From positions 14,165,492-14,229,491 of the forward strand of contig NC_059372.1 of assembly GCF_019703515.2 (NCBI RefSeq): a DNA stretch of 64,000 nt, given 5' to 3'. Origin of the DNA: Myxocyprinus asiaticus (lineage: Eukaryota > Chordata > Actinopteri > Cypriniformes > Catostomidae). Of this stretch, positions 11,690 to 23,461 are shown in pieces. Positions within the stretch are counted from its first letter, which is position 1. Every line of letters starts with the position of its first letter. A program made the position numbers and the translations under genes. The notes under the pieces are model-generated. The model did no database searches, had not been told where the DNA came from, and was given only the letters and a program-made list of their open reading frames with translations.

Positions 11690-11690
11690 G

Positions 11691-11768
11691 TCATACACAT
11701 CTGGGATGACATGAGGCTGAGGAAATGATGAGAGAAATTTCATTTTTTGGGTGAACTATTCCTTTAAA
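11691..11768 (+). mobile_element. TTAA-type MITE, right-end fragment
   Basis: It reads AGTCATACACATCTGGGATG and ends GGTGAACTATTCCTTTAAA, the same end as at 52071 and 26645. It abuts DIRS copy A. Confidence 0.7.
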
Positions 11769-11994
11769 CAACCAATTATAACAGGAGTTTTCAACCTTTA
11801 CAGACCCAGGGACCCCTAGTACAATTTGAAAATTGTTGTTTTGTTTTTTTCTTTATAAATTGTTAAAACTTGATTTTATTCTGACTTTTTTAACCTATTA
11901 CAGCCAATAATTTGAGAATGAGTTTACTGCAAATCTGCGGCCAGGGTTGTACATACTACATACCTTAGCTTTCTCTCTAACTGCTTAACTTTAG

Positions 11995-12445
11995 TTAAAA
12001 GTGCTGTAAGCGATTTTTGCCATTCTGGAATTTCCGAGCTGAGCCGTTGAATTAGCTTGCCCCTTCTTTCCAAAACCCCGCACATCAAACACACTGTTAA
12101 AACAGGTAACGAGCAGAAAACCGCAATCCTATGGTTGTCAAACACAACAGTAGCGAAACAGCACCCTCCATTGACAACTGTTATGAAAAACATGGCTTAA
12201 AAATGGTATTAAGCCTCAATGATCCACTTCAACTACATCCCTATGAGAACATGCAAAATGATTGACAGGCAGAAAGCATCAGAACCGAGGCCCACGGACA
12301 CATTTTGGTTTGCTGTTTACAAAGTCTAGAGCAGTCACAGAGACCGGTGAGATATCTTAGGACACTTATTTCATTAATATCTTTCAGGGAGTAGACATTT
12401 TTTTGCATACCTTCCCACAAAATAAATCACTTACAGCACCTTTAA
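11995..12445. mobile_element. MITE with TTAAA-GTGCTGTAAG termini
   Basis: The left end TTAAAAGTGCTGTAAGCGAT and the right end AATCACTTACAGCACCTTTAA are inverted copies. The roughly 450-bp interior has no open frame of note. The TTAA-like edges suggest a TTAA-targeting family. Confidence 0.7.
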
Positions 12446-13527
<1,082 letters not shown>

Positions 13528-14300
13528 CCCTAGTGAAAAAATAGTATACTTAAATACACTTTATTGAGTATACTTAAATGTGTTGTTAATGCACTTTAAT
13601 TTGGTATACTTCAAGTCTGCTAAATTGGAACATCAATTTTGTACTTAATGCACTTTAGTTGTCTGAAAGTAGTGCTAAGGTCCAACTAAAGTTGTATTAA
13701 GTATACTTTGTTGTGCTAAAGTGGAAATATTCCAAGTATACTTAGTACATTTAAAATATCTACCCACATTTTTGCAATATACAAAACAGAACATACGATG
13801 TGTACTTCAAATGTATTTTGGTGACATTACAATTGCAATTCAATTACACTCTAAGTGTTTTGGACATACATTAATGTTATACTGATAATAAACTGAGGTC
13901 ATGCTATTCTTTTATTAATAGTGATATTAAAACACATTTTAGGCCTAATACAATTTTATTGAAATAACATTTTGAGTGGGTTAGGGCTGCATTAGGCTGC
14001 ACATACCATAGTATGCTGAAGACATACTCCAAATTACTTGCAATGACATAGGAAGTACCTTGAACTCAGGCTTCTATTGTATTTTAGGTACCATTGAAAT
14101 AAATGTCTTGCACATTGCAATTTATATTCCAGTTACACTTGAAATGTGCTAAATGCATCAATGTTGTGTGCTTACATTAACAATAAAATATACTTTATGA
14201 ATATTTGCAGTGCTTTAGAAATGCAAATTCATAGCATTAAATAGTCACTAATGTTACAGTAATGATGTGCTGAGGGTGCATTTTGGTTTAACTTAAAGTG
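13528..14300. repeat. Left subterminal repeat region of the CACTA-like element
   Basis: It contains repeated AGTATACTT, TTAATGCACTTTA and GTATACTTAAAT motifs in both orientations. Such arrays bind transposase in CACTA elements; that role is inferred here. Confidence 0.5.
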
Positions 14301-15348
14301 TTGTTAAAATAGACTTCATCCATTCTATGACTTCTGTTTAATTGTACCTTGAAAATATAAATATTAATCATCCACTTACAGTAGTCAACATACCAGCATT
14401 TAACATCTGCTTTACACTGACATTTGATAGAAATTCCCTAGTATACAAATTATTTAATTATATTGTGGATGTAGGATACACAACTAATGTCTGGATTCAA
14501 ACCCGGGTCTCTTCTATACAGAGGTACTCTTTTCACCAACTGCACCACCATGCAGATGCAGCACTAACAAGATTGTTCTTACTTTGTGGTCTTTCCATAA
14601 TGGGACGAGTGTAATAGGAACATATTAAATATATAAAAATTCTGTCAATGTTTCTAGTGTTTTTCTTTCATTTTTCTTTCAGTTTCTTTCACCATTTTTA
14701 AATGACTATAGCTAATACTTAAAATATGCTTACATTACAGAAATAAAAGTAGTAATTTTAAAAATTAGTTATAGTTTTATATGACTCAAAACACATTTAT
14801 TGTTAACAAATTGTGCTCAACCAGTAGAAAACATCCATTTAATATGCAAGCAATGCAGTACTCAAGTACATTTTATTGTACATTTAAATAAAAAAAGGTC
14901 AACAGAGAAAAAAACAAAAAAAGAAAGAAATTGGTCATTAATTAATTGGCCATTGGTCATTCACGAACTAAATCTTTCTTTTATCTGCAAATTGTTCATT
15001 ATTACATTTGCGTCGTATAGGCAATTCCGCACCTCCGCTGGAGTTGTGTTTGGAAATGCTGCCATACCAGCATCTGAGAGCAAAAACAAATTATATGTTT
15101 CAGTTTATACCACACAGACAACATTTGCATTGGTTTACACCGACAAAAGAAAGTCACATAATATGATTTCAACACACCCTTAGGATAACCTTTAAAAATA
15201 TTCTTAGTCAACTGATAATCTTTACCAGAACAGGGGTTTAATGAAAGGGCTTCAAATTAAAGTCAACAATGCACCTCAATACACACATTATAGATGTTAG
15301 AAGTAATTATGTTGGTATTGCAGCAATCAAATAAGGTAACTTTTTTAC
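14301..15348. other. CACTA-like element interior, no firm coding call
   Basis: Open frames at 14342-14614 and 14800-15183 (+) have no domain I recognise. They may be degraded 5' exons or introns of the transposase gene. Confidence 0.35.
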
Positions 15349-15505
15349 CTGTTAAGGCATGCACTTTTTCCTTATCGAGTTGCTTTTTTGGTGGGTCTCC
15401 TGGCCAAGACTTTCCTGTGAGAGTAGATTCTTTTAGAGTTTCCTTTGAGAAGACTAAAACAGCAAGCTCCTGAGCAAAGATGCTCATTCTTGCCCTGTTT
15501 AGCCA
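15349..15505 (-). pseudogene. BEN-domain-like exon inside the CACTA-like element
   Basis: The minus strand gives 52 codons between an acceptor-like CTACCAG (about 15505) and a donor-like ACAG/GTAAAA (about 15349). The peptide has SIFAQELAVLVFSKETL followed by a LTGK element and a KKQLDKEKVHAL segment. This resembles the C-terminal half of BEN domains, which bind DNA or protein partners in chromatin proteins, viruses and some transposons. It runs antisense to the transposase, so it could be a second protein of the element. No start exon was established. The BEN assignment comes from motif memory only. Confidence 0.45.
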
Positions 15506-16164
15506 CTGGTAGGCTTTTTTGGGGACTAATATTTTACTGTCAGCTAGAGGAACATAAAAAAGGACAATAAATAAAACAAAAGACTTTTAGCAAACAAGTT
15601 ATGTGGCATAGACAAACATACATTCTTAGAGGAGGGTGAAATGACATTTAATAACATTAACAAACAGAGAAAGGCTTCAGTCACTGAGGATATTTTATTG
15701 GACATCGGCCGGGAGCCCTGGTCATCATAATAGAGTCTCCCTAAATAGAAGAATAAGCACAATTTTATACTTTGAAGTTAGCTCCAAAATAGCAGCATTA
15801 AGCATGCTTCCTCATTGTTATTGGTTTAAGATGACCTAAGCTGATCATAACTGTTATTTTATTGTAAGCATTTTAAAAAGTCTAGAAAATCTGATCACAT
15901 GATATGTACATATAGCATTCAAAAGATACATGGTCTTTGGTGTGAGCATCCTAGTCTGTGCATTGTCTGCACATACCCCTTTTAACCCTTTTCAAGGCCA
16001 TTACATCAGTTTTTTATTGCAGTATATGCACTTTCTTTCCGAGCCAAAAACAGGAACTATAGGTAAAACGAATAAGAACCCACAGAAGTAAATGACCAAA
16101 AAATGTATTTACTCTAAAATGCTTTTCTTTTTATCCTTCAAATCAGCATTCAATCTTCATCACA

Positions 16165-16270
16165 ATACCATTTCAATCTCACTGTCTGGCAATGATGAGG
16201 TTCCAGGGGTGGAAGACACTGATGTTCTTCTGTTAATAGTTTCAGAGCCACCTTGAATAAATGCAATACA
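16165..16270 (-). other. Possible low-complexity coding exon, minus strand
   Basis: The minus strand encodes a Ser/Thr/Pro-rich stretch (TSVSSTPGTSSLPDSEIE) open for about 30 codons before a stop. It may be a linker exon of the BEN-like gene. No domain is visible. Confidence 0.25.
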
Positions 16271-16724
16271 TTCCTTCTAAGACTTCACCAATGCTGGCAA
16301 CTCTAGTTGAATTTGTTGTGAAAAAGATAATGTATGAGAAGAAGACTACAATCAGAAAGCAAGCAACTTATCAAGGATAGACAAATGACAATTTATTTAC
16401 TTGCACTCCTCTAAATAAAATCTTACAGGTCCATCTACCATTAAGAGCTTCAGTGACAAGATTCATCAAGCTGCACCATAATGGGGTGTAATAATGGATT
16501 TATTTCTGGGCTTTCACCCTCCCCATCATTCTGAAATAACTAGTATTTAAATACAAGACAAGGATACCATCAAATTTGACTCATTTAAAAAAAAAATAAG
16601 ACATATGTACAGGGACCATTGCACTGTCTACCTATAATTGCACAATAACAGTAAAAATACATTGGGAGAAAAGTTAACATTTAAGTATAAAGATAACTTT
16701 ACAAAATCATTTTAAGAAACTTAC

Positions 16725-16880
16725 ATTGTCACTTTGTGAACCTCCCTGCTCAGCCAAGTCCATGTTTGTTTTATCCAAAGGGTGTGTGACTTTCATGGCC
16801 CTTTCTTTAATAAGAGTAGCCTTAAGGTCCTCTGCAACTTGAACTTTTGCTGCCTGGGAAAGCCTTGCATTCTTGGTCTC
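16725..16880 (-). other. Possible coding exon with consensus donor, minus strand
   Basis: The frame reads ARLSQAAKVQVAEDLKATL and ends at GACAAT/GTAAGT, a consensus splice donor at 16725. The charged helical composition looks coding. It probably belongs with the BEN-like exon downstream on the same strand. Confidence 0.35.
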
Positions 16881-18032
16881 AGACAAAGACAAAAAACACA
16901 TGCATTGTGCAAAAAGGACACACTTTTGAAATATATAGGGTTCAAAATGTTTTTTGTCCCACTGGCAAGCCACTACATTTTGATGTAGCTTAAGGATTGT
17001 AAAAAAAAAAAAAAAAATTTAGGAAGTTTGATCTCAACTCCCTCTTTCTTGAAATCAATAGTAGGCTATGTCAAGCATGAGATTTTATTGCTGCCCAATC
17101 TTACATACTGGCCTGCACAACTCCATACTGTGTAAAGTGGATGTTTTGGCACAACAAAGCAACTTGCCTCTCTCTGGCTAGATAGTAAACACCATGACAA
17201 AGTCTGGTACATAGGCACAAAAACCAGTATTGTAAATAAAGAGTTACTCGCTATTGAACCACCAGTAGAGATCACAAGGGCACCAAGATCAATCAATGAT
17301 CGGAAGTTCTGGAAAGCTGCTGAATGGAGATCATTTTTACTGTATTATGCATTACCTGTTTTAAATGGAATTTTGAAGAGGAAAATTGTATTAGTTTTTT
17401 CTATGCACATTCTTCTTCAGGAATTTATAAAAGTCTTCTTGATATGGCAGAGCAGGCACTTCGTAAATTTGTGTTGAATTTTGAAAGTTTATATGGACCT
17501 ACTAATGCTTCTTTCAATGTGCATTTACTGATGCACTTGACAGCAAGTGTGCACAACTGGGGACCATTGTGGGCAACCTCAACTTTTCCATTTGAGTCAT
17601 TTAATGGGACTCTGCTTAGGTTTTTCAATGGTTCTACACATGTGCCCACACAGATAGTGAGGAGATTTCTCAGATGGAGGGATCTCTCCAAAAAAGGTGA
17701 GAAGACCATGGCCAATGCAAGTGTGAGTGTGAGGAAACTTTTTAACAAATTACAAAGTAGCTGTAGACTTACAAATAAGCCTGAGGAGTTTCAAAAACAT
17801 GTAAAAGAGAGAACATCTTTGTTACAAAGTATGGCTATTGAACGTTTCCTTGGTGTCACAGTTCAATCAGGTTTATTTTACATACGGTACATTTCTAAAA
17901 ATGCTGTTAACCATTCTTACAACAAAAGCTCACTTACAAAAAGAAACAACTCAGTTGTGTAGTTGGAAGATGGATCCCTCTGTAAAGTCATGAGTCTTGT
18001 GGCTTTTAAATCTGATACCTCTAAAGCACATA

Positions 18033-18059
18033 CACTATATTGCCAAAAGTATTCGCTCA
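18033..18059 (+). repeat. Left terminal inverted repeat of Tc1-like element
   Basis: 27 bp, identical to the reverse complement of 19254-19280. Confidence 0.95.
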
Positions 18060-18166
18060 CCCATCCAAATAATTGAATTCAGGTGTTCCAATCACTTCCA
18101 TGGCCCCAGGTGTATAAAATGAAGCACCTAGGCATGCAGACTGCTTCTACAAACATTTGTGAAAGA

Positions 18167-19198
18167 ATGGGCCGCTCTCAGGAACTCAGTGAATTCCAGC
18201 GTGGTACTGTGATAGGATGCCACCTGTGCAACAAGTCCAGTCATGAAATTTCCTCGCTACTAAATATTCCACAGTCAACTGTCAGTGGTATTATAACAAA
18301 GTGGAAGCGATTGGGAATGACAGCAACTCAGCCACAAAGTGGTAGGCCACGTAAAATGACAGAGCGGGGTCAGCGGATGCTGAGGCGCATAGTGCGCAGA
18401 GGTCGCCAACTTTCTGCAAAGTCAATTGCTACAGACCTCCAAAGTTCATGTGGCCTTCAGATTAGCTCAAGAACAGTGCGTAGAGAGCTTCATGGAATGG
18501 GTTTCCATGGCCGAGCAGCTGCATCCAAGCCATACATCACCAAGTGCAATGCAAAGCATCGGATGCAGTGGTGTAAAGCACGCCGCCACTGGACTCTAGA
18601 GCAGTGGAGACGCGTTCTCTGGAGTGACGAATCACGCTTCTCCATCTGGCAATCTGATGGACGAGTCTGGGTTTGGCGGTTGCCAGGAGAACGGTACTTG
18701 TCTGACTGCATTGTGCCAACTGTGAAGTTTGGTGGAGGGGGGATTATGGTGTGGGGTTGTTTTTCAGGAGCTGGGCTTGGCCCCTTAGTTCCAGTGAAAG
18801 GAACTCTGAATGCTTCAGCATACCAAGAGATTTTGGACAGTTCCATGCTCCCAACTTTGTGGGAACAGTTTGGGGATGGCCCCTTCCTGTTCCAACATGA
18901 CTGCGCACCAGTGCACAAAGCAAGGTCCATAAAGACATGGATGAGCGAGTTTGGTGTGGAAGAACTTGACTGGCCTGCACAGAGTTCTGACCTCAACCCG
19001 ATAGAGCACCTTTGGGATGAATTAGAGCGAAGACTGCGAGCCAGGCCTACTTGTCCAACATCAGTGTCTGACCTCACAAATGCGCTTCTGGAAGAATGGT
19101 CAAAAATTCCCATAAACACACTCCTAAACCTTGTGGAAAGCCTTCCCAGAAGAGTTGAAGCTGTTATAGCTGCAAAGGGTGGGCCGACGTCATATTAA
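18167..19198 (+). CDS. Tc1-like transposase, apparently intact (343 aa)
   Basis: It cuts and pastes the surrounding element at TA sites by a DDE mechanism in the nucleus. The ATG at 18167 starts [13 protein letters not shown], the usual N-terminus of this family; upstream in-frame codons to 18083 have no ATG in the expected place. Residues 1-110 form the paired-like helix-turn-helix region, with the AT-hook-like SGRPRK at 58-63. The catalytic triad is complete: D154 (WSDESRF), D245 (QHDCAPVH) and E280 ([10 protein letters not shown]), with 34 residues between the last two (DD34E). The length matches the family norm of about 340 and there is no frameshift or stop. Whether it is active cannot be judged from sequence alone. 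Confidence 0.95.
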   Translation: MGRSQELSEFQRGTVIGCHLCNKSSHEISSLLNIPQSTVSGIITKWKRLGMTATQPQSGRPRKMTERGQRMLRRIVRRGRQLSAKSIATDLQSSCGLQISSRTVRRELHGMGFHGRAAASKPYITKCNAKHRMQWCKARRHWTLEQWRRVLWSDESRFSIWQSDGRVWVWRLPGERYLSDCIVPTVKFGGGGIMVWGCFSGAGLGPLVPVKGTLNASAYQEILDSSMLPTLWEQFGDGPFLFQHDCAPVHKARSIKTWMSEFGVEELDWPAQSSDLNPIEHLWDELERRLRARPTCPTSVSDLTNALLEEWSKIPINTLLNLVESLPRRVEAVIAAKGGPTSY

Positions 19199-19253
19199 AC
19201 CCTATGGATTAAGAATGGGATGTCACTTAAGTTCATATGCGTCTAAAGGCAGA

Positions 19254-19280
19254 TGAGCGAATACTTTTGGCAATATAGTG
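19254..19280 (-). repeat. Right terminal inverted repeat of Tc1-like element
   Basis: 27 bp, the inverse of 18033-18059, followed by TA. Confidence 0.95.
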
Positions 19281-19434
19281 TATCTCTTGTGTTTTAGTAA
19301 AGGTTCTTGCAAAAACTGGAAATGACCTTTGCAAAGATGTTGAACATAATATATCCTCTACATTTGTGACTGAAGTGCATGACACAAACTATGTATTTGC
19401 TATCCATCCTTACTCACTCCAAAAAAATAAATAA

Positions 19435-20269
19435 AATAAAAAATAAAATAAAAAATGTGTCATGATCAGGTCAAAAAACAAAATGTATGTTATTAGAATG
19501 CCAAACAATATTGAAAGGGACTAATAATATGTCTTGACATACAGGCTGATATTCAAGAGCATATGTACTACTGAATTGTCATTTCTTGTTATTGTTTTGT
19601 ATGAATTGCAATGACATGTTACTAATATTGTTTTCCTGATTTTCTATATCCATGTTCAAATTGCATGAAAGGAGAGTGATACTTGGTCAAGCTAAGAAAA
19701 TCAAAAATAAAAAGTGTAGTCCTTTGGTTGTCTACTCTAGTTTATTGATCCTGTATGAAGAACATACTGCACATGTAAACTCAGTATCAGTGTTATGCAA
19801 AAATGTGCATAGTGCATTTAAAAATGTTAAAATTGTGTTTCAAAGCAGATAATTTTTATATTAATCTTCTAGTAGTACATTAGTAGCCTCTGTTGTAATG
19901 AGTTTTATATGATAAAACAGACAAAGAAAAAGATGGTTCTGTTACTGAAAACAATATGTTGAAACAGAAATCTAAAATATTCTAAAATATTAATTGTTCT
20001 CAGAACAATGATAACATGATGTAATCTTATTTTAAAAACACAGTCTTATTTTAAAGCACACTGAAATTCAATTTAATGTATACTTCCCCTAAATGCATTT
20101 GCAAAAGCAAAATTACTTTACAACTTAATTTGTACTGCACACAGTTTCCCTAAGTGCATTTGAAGAAAACATGAAATTAGTACATAGACAAGTTAATACA
20201 TTTTTAGTATACTTATCATGCAATAAATGTATTTTAATAGCAATGTAGTATATTTATTTTTCACTAGGG
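19435..20269. other. 3' region and right subterminal part of CACTA-like element
   Basis: Non-coding and AT-rich, with AATAAATAAAATAAA-type sequence just after the transposase stop. TTAGTATACTTATC and GTAGTATATTTATT motifs occur near the right terminus. Confidence 0.45.
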
Positions 20270-20308
20270 AAGAGTGCTGTTGGTCTCCATATCAGTAAAT
20301 TGTTTTAT

Positions 20309-20542
20309 TTAGCCATAGGCACAAGGATGCAGATAATCATATATGTGCTTGTAAACAGAACAACAGAATGTTTGCTTGTGTGATATTGCTTTTAAACTGC
20401 TGAACAAATAAGTAAATATAATTAAATAGCTTAACTCTTGGCCATTTAATATATTTCTTCTCCCATCAAAAATAGTTCCAAAAGAAGCCAAAGCATCAAG
20501 CACAACTTTGGTCTCTGCACTGCTCTCATAATCTGTTTTGAA
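20309..20542 (-). other. Unassigned coding-like exon, minus strand
   Basis: After an acceptor-like AACACTAG (edge about 20542) the minus strand reads FKTDYESSAETKVVLDAL, then ASFGTIFDGRRNILNGQ, and stays open to 20309. The composition is protein-like and not low complexity. I recognise no family. It lies just outside the right end of the CACTA-like element. Confidence 0.35.
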
Positions 20543-20620
20543 CTAGTGTTATTTCATTTGTAAACAGATGTTTTGGAATTAATTTAAGTGAACAAATCAT
20601 TCTAGTTATCTTCAATTGTT

Positions 20621-20774
20621 TCATGGTGGACACTGGGTGGCAAATGCTGTCGAATAATAACTGTGGCCTATGAGAAACAATGGGGTCTTCTCTAAAGGTG
20701 TGTTTACCAGCCTGACTGAAGAAATCTCAAAGCTGTAGTCACAAACAATTGAGATTGGTCCATCCAGTCCATCA
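20621..20774 (-). other. Unassigned coding-like exon, minus strand
   Basis: Following an acceptor-like ACTTTTATCAG (edge about 20774) the frame reads GLDGPISIVCDYSFEISSV, then RLVNTPLEKTPLFLIGHS, ending at a TGA at 20621-20623. It could be the exon before the one at 20309-20542. Function unknown. Confidence 0.35.
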
Positions 20775-21205
20775 CTGATAAAAGTTAATCATGTGTCCAA
20801 ATGCTTCAGCAGTGGTCTGGATGATAACTGCTTGCATTGAAAAAGTTTAATAGACATTACATCAACAATACATAAGCACATAATTAATCAACTGACGAAT
20901 AATTAATTGACGAATCAGTTAAGTCCATTATTGAATGACTCACATATCATTAAAAGACTCTCATTTGTCATAAAAATCTCTAGAAATCACTGAATGAATC
21001 CAGTGAAGAAATAAAAATGTATGATGATTCACCTCCACTATTAGGAAAGGCACGAACACAGAAAAGCAGAGTAATACTATAGTGAAGCATCCCAGTGCTG
21101 TTTGACTGTATGCAGCACTCTTGGGACCATGCTCATCCAATCACATTCAAGGACTAGAACTAACTGTAGTATGTAGTATAATTTTTTTGATGAATTGTAA
21201 ATTGG

Positions 21206-21520
21206 CCTTTAGTTCACCCCCAAAATAGAAATTGTCATAATTTACTTGCCCTCATGTTGTTCCAACGCCATATGACTTTCTTTCAACTGTGGAACACAAA
21301 AGGAGGTGTTAGGTAGTATGTCAGTGTCAGTCACTATTCAGTTTCATTAAATGTTTTTTTTTTTTTTTTTTTTTAAACAGTGAAATTGAATTGACACTTT
21401 CATACTACCTAACATCTCAGTTTGTGTTTCACAGAAGAAAGAAAATCATATAGGGTTGGAACAACATGATGGCAGGTAAACAATTATGCATTTTTCATTT
21501 TGGGTGAAGTATCCCTTTAA
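21206..21520. mobile_element. TTAA-type MITE, complete short copy
   Basis: The left end CCTTTAGTTCACCCCCAAAA and the right end TTTTGGGTGAAGTATCCCTT are inverted. The inner arms also pair (GGAACAC / GTGTTTC regions) around a poly-T loop at about 21354-21374, so the whole copy is a long hairpin. DIRS copy B starts 18 bp further right. Confidence 0.75.
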
Positions 21521-21559
21521 TGTGAATGATGCTTTTTGTTCCCTATCTGTCACTCACTC

Positions 21560-21718
21560 GACGTTGTGTCGATGTAGTGACACTAGGGGTCACTCTTGGG
21601 AGCCCGAGACACCTCTGATCTTTGATAAAAGGCCAATGAAAATTGGTGAGTGGTATTTGCATGCCACTCCCCCGGACATATGGGTATAAAAGGAGCTGGT
21701 ATGCAACCACTCATTCAG
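21560..21718 (+). repeat. Left inverted terminal repeat of DIRS copy B
   Basis: From GACGTTGTGTCGATGTAG to AACCACTCATTCAG; the inverse lies at 24853-25011. The same block ends copies C (about 30955-31110) and D (about 56690-56836). Confidence 0.9.
21685..21692 (+). promoter_or_regulatory. TATA box in the DIRS terminal repeat
   Basis: TATAAAAG lies inside the terminal repeat upstream of the leader and Gag start. It is also present (inverted, with small changes) in copies C and D, so it is probably the element's promoter. Not tested. Confidence 0.5.
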
Positions 21719-21956
21719 ATTTTCTCTTCGGAGCCAAACGGTCATGCTCACTGAGCTGAATTCCCACGACTGTTCATTCACCTCTGCTGGATCTGATGGC
21801 GCATTTCAGTGGCTTCTCCCTCCTCTGCACTGCTGCACTGCAGAGAACGCCCCTGGGCGCTTCGGCAGAAATAAGAGTATATTTCTCTAAAAGAGTATAT
21901 TTCTGTAAAAGAGCGGCACACACGGAACGTCTTTTTAAAGACGCGTCTTTTTAAAG

Positions 21957-23400
21957 ATGCCTTTCCGATTGTGTGTTATTCCTGGTTGCACTCGTTATCT
22001 CTCACCTTCTGAGGGTCACGATCACTGTCTTTCGTGTCTGGGCACTGCTCACGCGGAGACAGCGTTCGTGGATGGTCATGTTCTCATTGTGAGGACATGT
22101 CCATGGCAACGATGTGGTCGCGGCTCACCTTCGTAAGAAAGCAAGCCAACCCGGAGGCTCCCCATCTCGGTCCTTATACCCACGGGTATGAGGCCAGCGT
22201 GGCTAGCACTGGGGGCGATTTGGGGACCCCAATGGGACCGCCTCCGCCGGGTATCCCCCCGCGGACCTCCCATTCCCCAGCACGCTTGTCTGCCCTGATC
22301 AGGCTTCCGGATGAGTCCGCCGGCTAGTCTCATGGCGAGTTCGACCTCTTATTCAGAGCCCGCGAAAGTGATGAGCTCTCGAGCGCAGCATCGGAGAGCG
22401 GGCTTGTCCAGTCGGACGCGGAAGCCTCAGCTGGGCTCCTCCCTTCGGGGACGATTGCCCAGTCACAGGCTGACGCGGAGATGATGACATGCTTTCCCGG
22501 GCAGCCGCGAGTGTCGGCTAGAGTGGAACCCTCCGCTCTTCCCTGAACCCTCACGGCTCAATGATTGGTTCCTGGGCTCGTAGCACCGCTTAAAGCCACG
22601 CCCCACCCCCATTCCTTTCTTCACGGAAGTGCATGAAGAGCTGACAAGGTCGTGGGAGGCACTTTTTACTGCCTGGTCCTGATCTTTTCAGCTTCCCCAC
22701 CCTCACTACTCTCGATGGTGGGGCGGCCAAGGGCTATTCAGCAATCCCCCAGTGGATAAAGGTGCTCGCGGTGCACCTATGCCTACAGAGCACCGCCACC
22801 TGGCGTGGGTGCCCAAAGCCCCCATCCAAGGCCTACGGTGCCGCTGGACAAGCCGCCTCCACCCTGCACATCATGGCTCTCCTGCAAGTCCACCAAGGTG
22901 CTAAAGGAACTGCACGAGGGTAGTTCTGCCCCGGGATTGATGCAGGAACTGCACTCGGCGACCGACCTCGCTTTCCGAGCGACGGAGGTCATGGCGCGGT
23001 CTCTCGGGCAGACGATGTCCACATTAGTGGTCCAGGAACGCCATCTTTGGCTCAGCCTGGTCGAGATGGGTGAGGCCAACAGGACACGATTCCTTGCTGC
23101 CCCCAACTCCCAGGCTGGCCAATTCGGCGACACCGTCAAGGACTTTGCCCAGCAGTTCTCGATGGTGAAGCAGTAGACGGAGGCTATCCGGCATATCGCG
23201 GCTCAAGATCCCGCACCCTGTCTACTCGTCGCCAAGGGCGTCCCACTGCGGTGACTGCATCGGCTCTGCCGCAGCCCGACCCTTCGGCCCAGCCCCGGCG
23301 TGGAGCCCACCGCAGGAAGCAGACGCCACCCGTCTCGCGGCCGCCCAGAACCCGTGAAGGCTTCAAAGCACCCTTGAGACGGGCGACCCAGGGACGACGA
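21957..23400 (+). pseudogene. DIRS Gag-like ORF1 (copy B), frameshifted
   Basis: The ATG at 21957 lies in a TTTTTAAAGATGC hairpin-like sequence shared with copies C and D. The N-terminus reads MPFRLCVIPGCTRYLSPS and then HCLSCLG, a Cys/His-rich segment likely to bind zinc or nucleic acid. The frame shifts around 22080, where the 22034-22327 frame carries GGDLGTPMGPPPPG. The C-terminal blocks at 22890-23173 (LKELHEGSSAPGLMQEL, TMSTLVVQERHLWL) match copy A and end in a premature TAG at 23174-23176. Confidence 0.8.
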
Positions 23401-23461
23401 AACCCGCTGCTCTGAATCTGGTAAGCAAACCTCTCCATCTTTTTGTTACCTTTGCATTTAA

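Larger units (their letters stand above)
9537..11690 (+). mobile_element. DIRS-type retrotransposon fragment (copy A): Gag C-terminus, RT, RNase H
   Basis: Its sequence from about 9545 matches the Gag region of copy B (about 22900). It continues into a DIRS1-type RT and RNase H. The left terminal repeat and Gag N-terminus are missing, and so is everything after RNase H (recombinase, internal complementary region, right terminus). The left break is at the inverted-repeat MITE, the right break at a TTAA-type MITE end. GC content is much higher than in the surroundings. Confidence 0.85.
18033..19280 (+). mobile_element. Complete Tc1-like DNA transposon, 1,248 bp
   Basis: The termini are 27-bp perfect inverted repeats: 18033-18059 (CACTATATTGCCAAAAGTAT then TCGCTCA) and 19254-19280. 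They are bounded by TA dinucleotides at 18031-18032 and 19281-19282, the TA target duplication of the Tc1/mariner superfamily. One uninterrupted transposase lies inside. It is inserted in the coding frame of the CACTA-like transposase and is therefore younger than it. Confidence 0.95.
17145..19434 (+). pseudogene. DUF4218-type (CACTA/EnSpm) transposase C-terminal part, interrupted by Tc1
   Basis: From 17145 one frame reads LASLWLDSKHHDKVWYIG, then RAPRSINDRKFWKAAEWRS, then FLLYYALPVLNGILKRK. After a frameshift near 17425 the frame gives MAEQALRKFVLNFESLYG, HLLMHLTASVHNWGPLWA and FPFESFNGTLLRFFNG, the hallmark of DUF4218 next to TNP2-like transposases. An in-frame TAG lies at 17960-17962. The frame then continues (LEDGSLCKVMSLVAFKSD) to the Tc1 insertion at 18031. 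With one TA copy kept it resumes after 19282 (SCVLVKVLAKTGNDLCKD) to a TAA at 19432-19434. The N-terminal nuclease region was not found, so this is a dead gene. Confidence 0.75.
13528..20269 (+). mobile_element. CACTA/EnSpm-like DNA transposon, about 5.5 kb plus a nested Tc1
   Basis: The left end reads CCCTAGTGAAAAAATAG and the right end is its inverse, TATTTTTCACTAGGG-like (about 20255-20269). Both flanks hold many short GTATACTT/AAGTATAC motifs in both orientations (13540-13800 and about 20200-20250), the subterminal pattern of CACTA elements. Inside are a DUF4218-type transposase pseudogene (+) and BEN-like exon pieces (-). I could not identify a clean target duplication (flanks GAGCAA and AAGAGT), so the exact boundary bases are uncertain. 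The Tc1 element at 18033-19280 is a later insertion. Confidence 0.65.

Noticed and set aside
18490..19119. Minus-strand open frame (209 codons) within the Tc1 element
   Set aside because: It is antisense to the intact transposase and has no independent domain.
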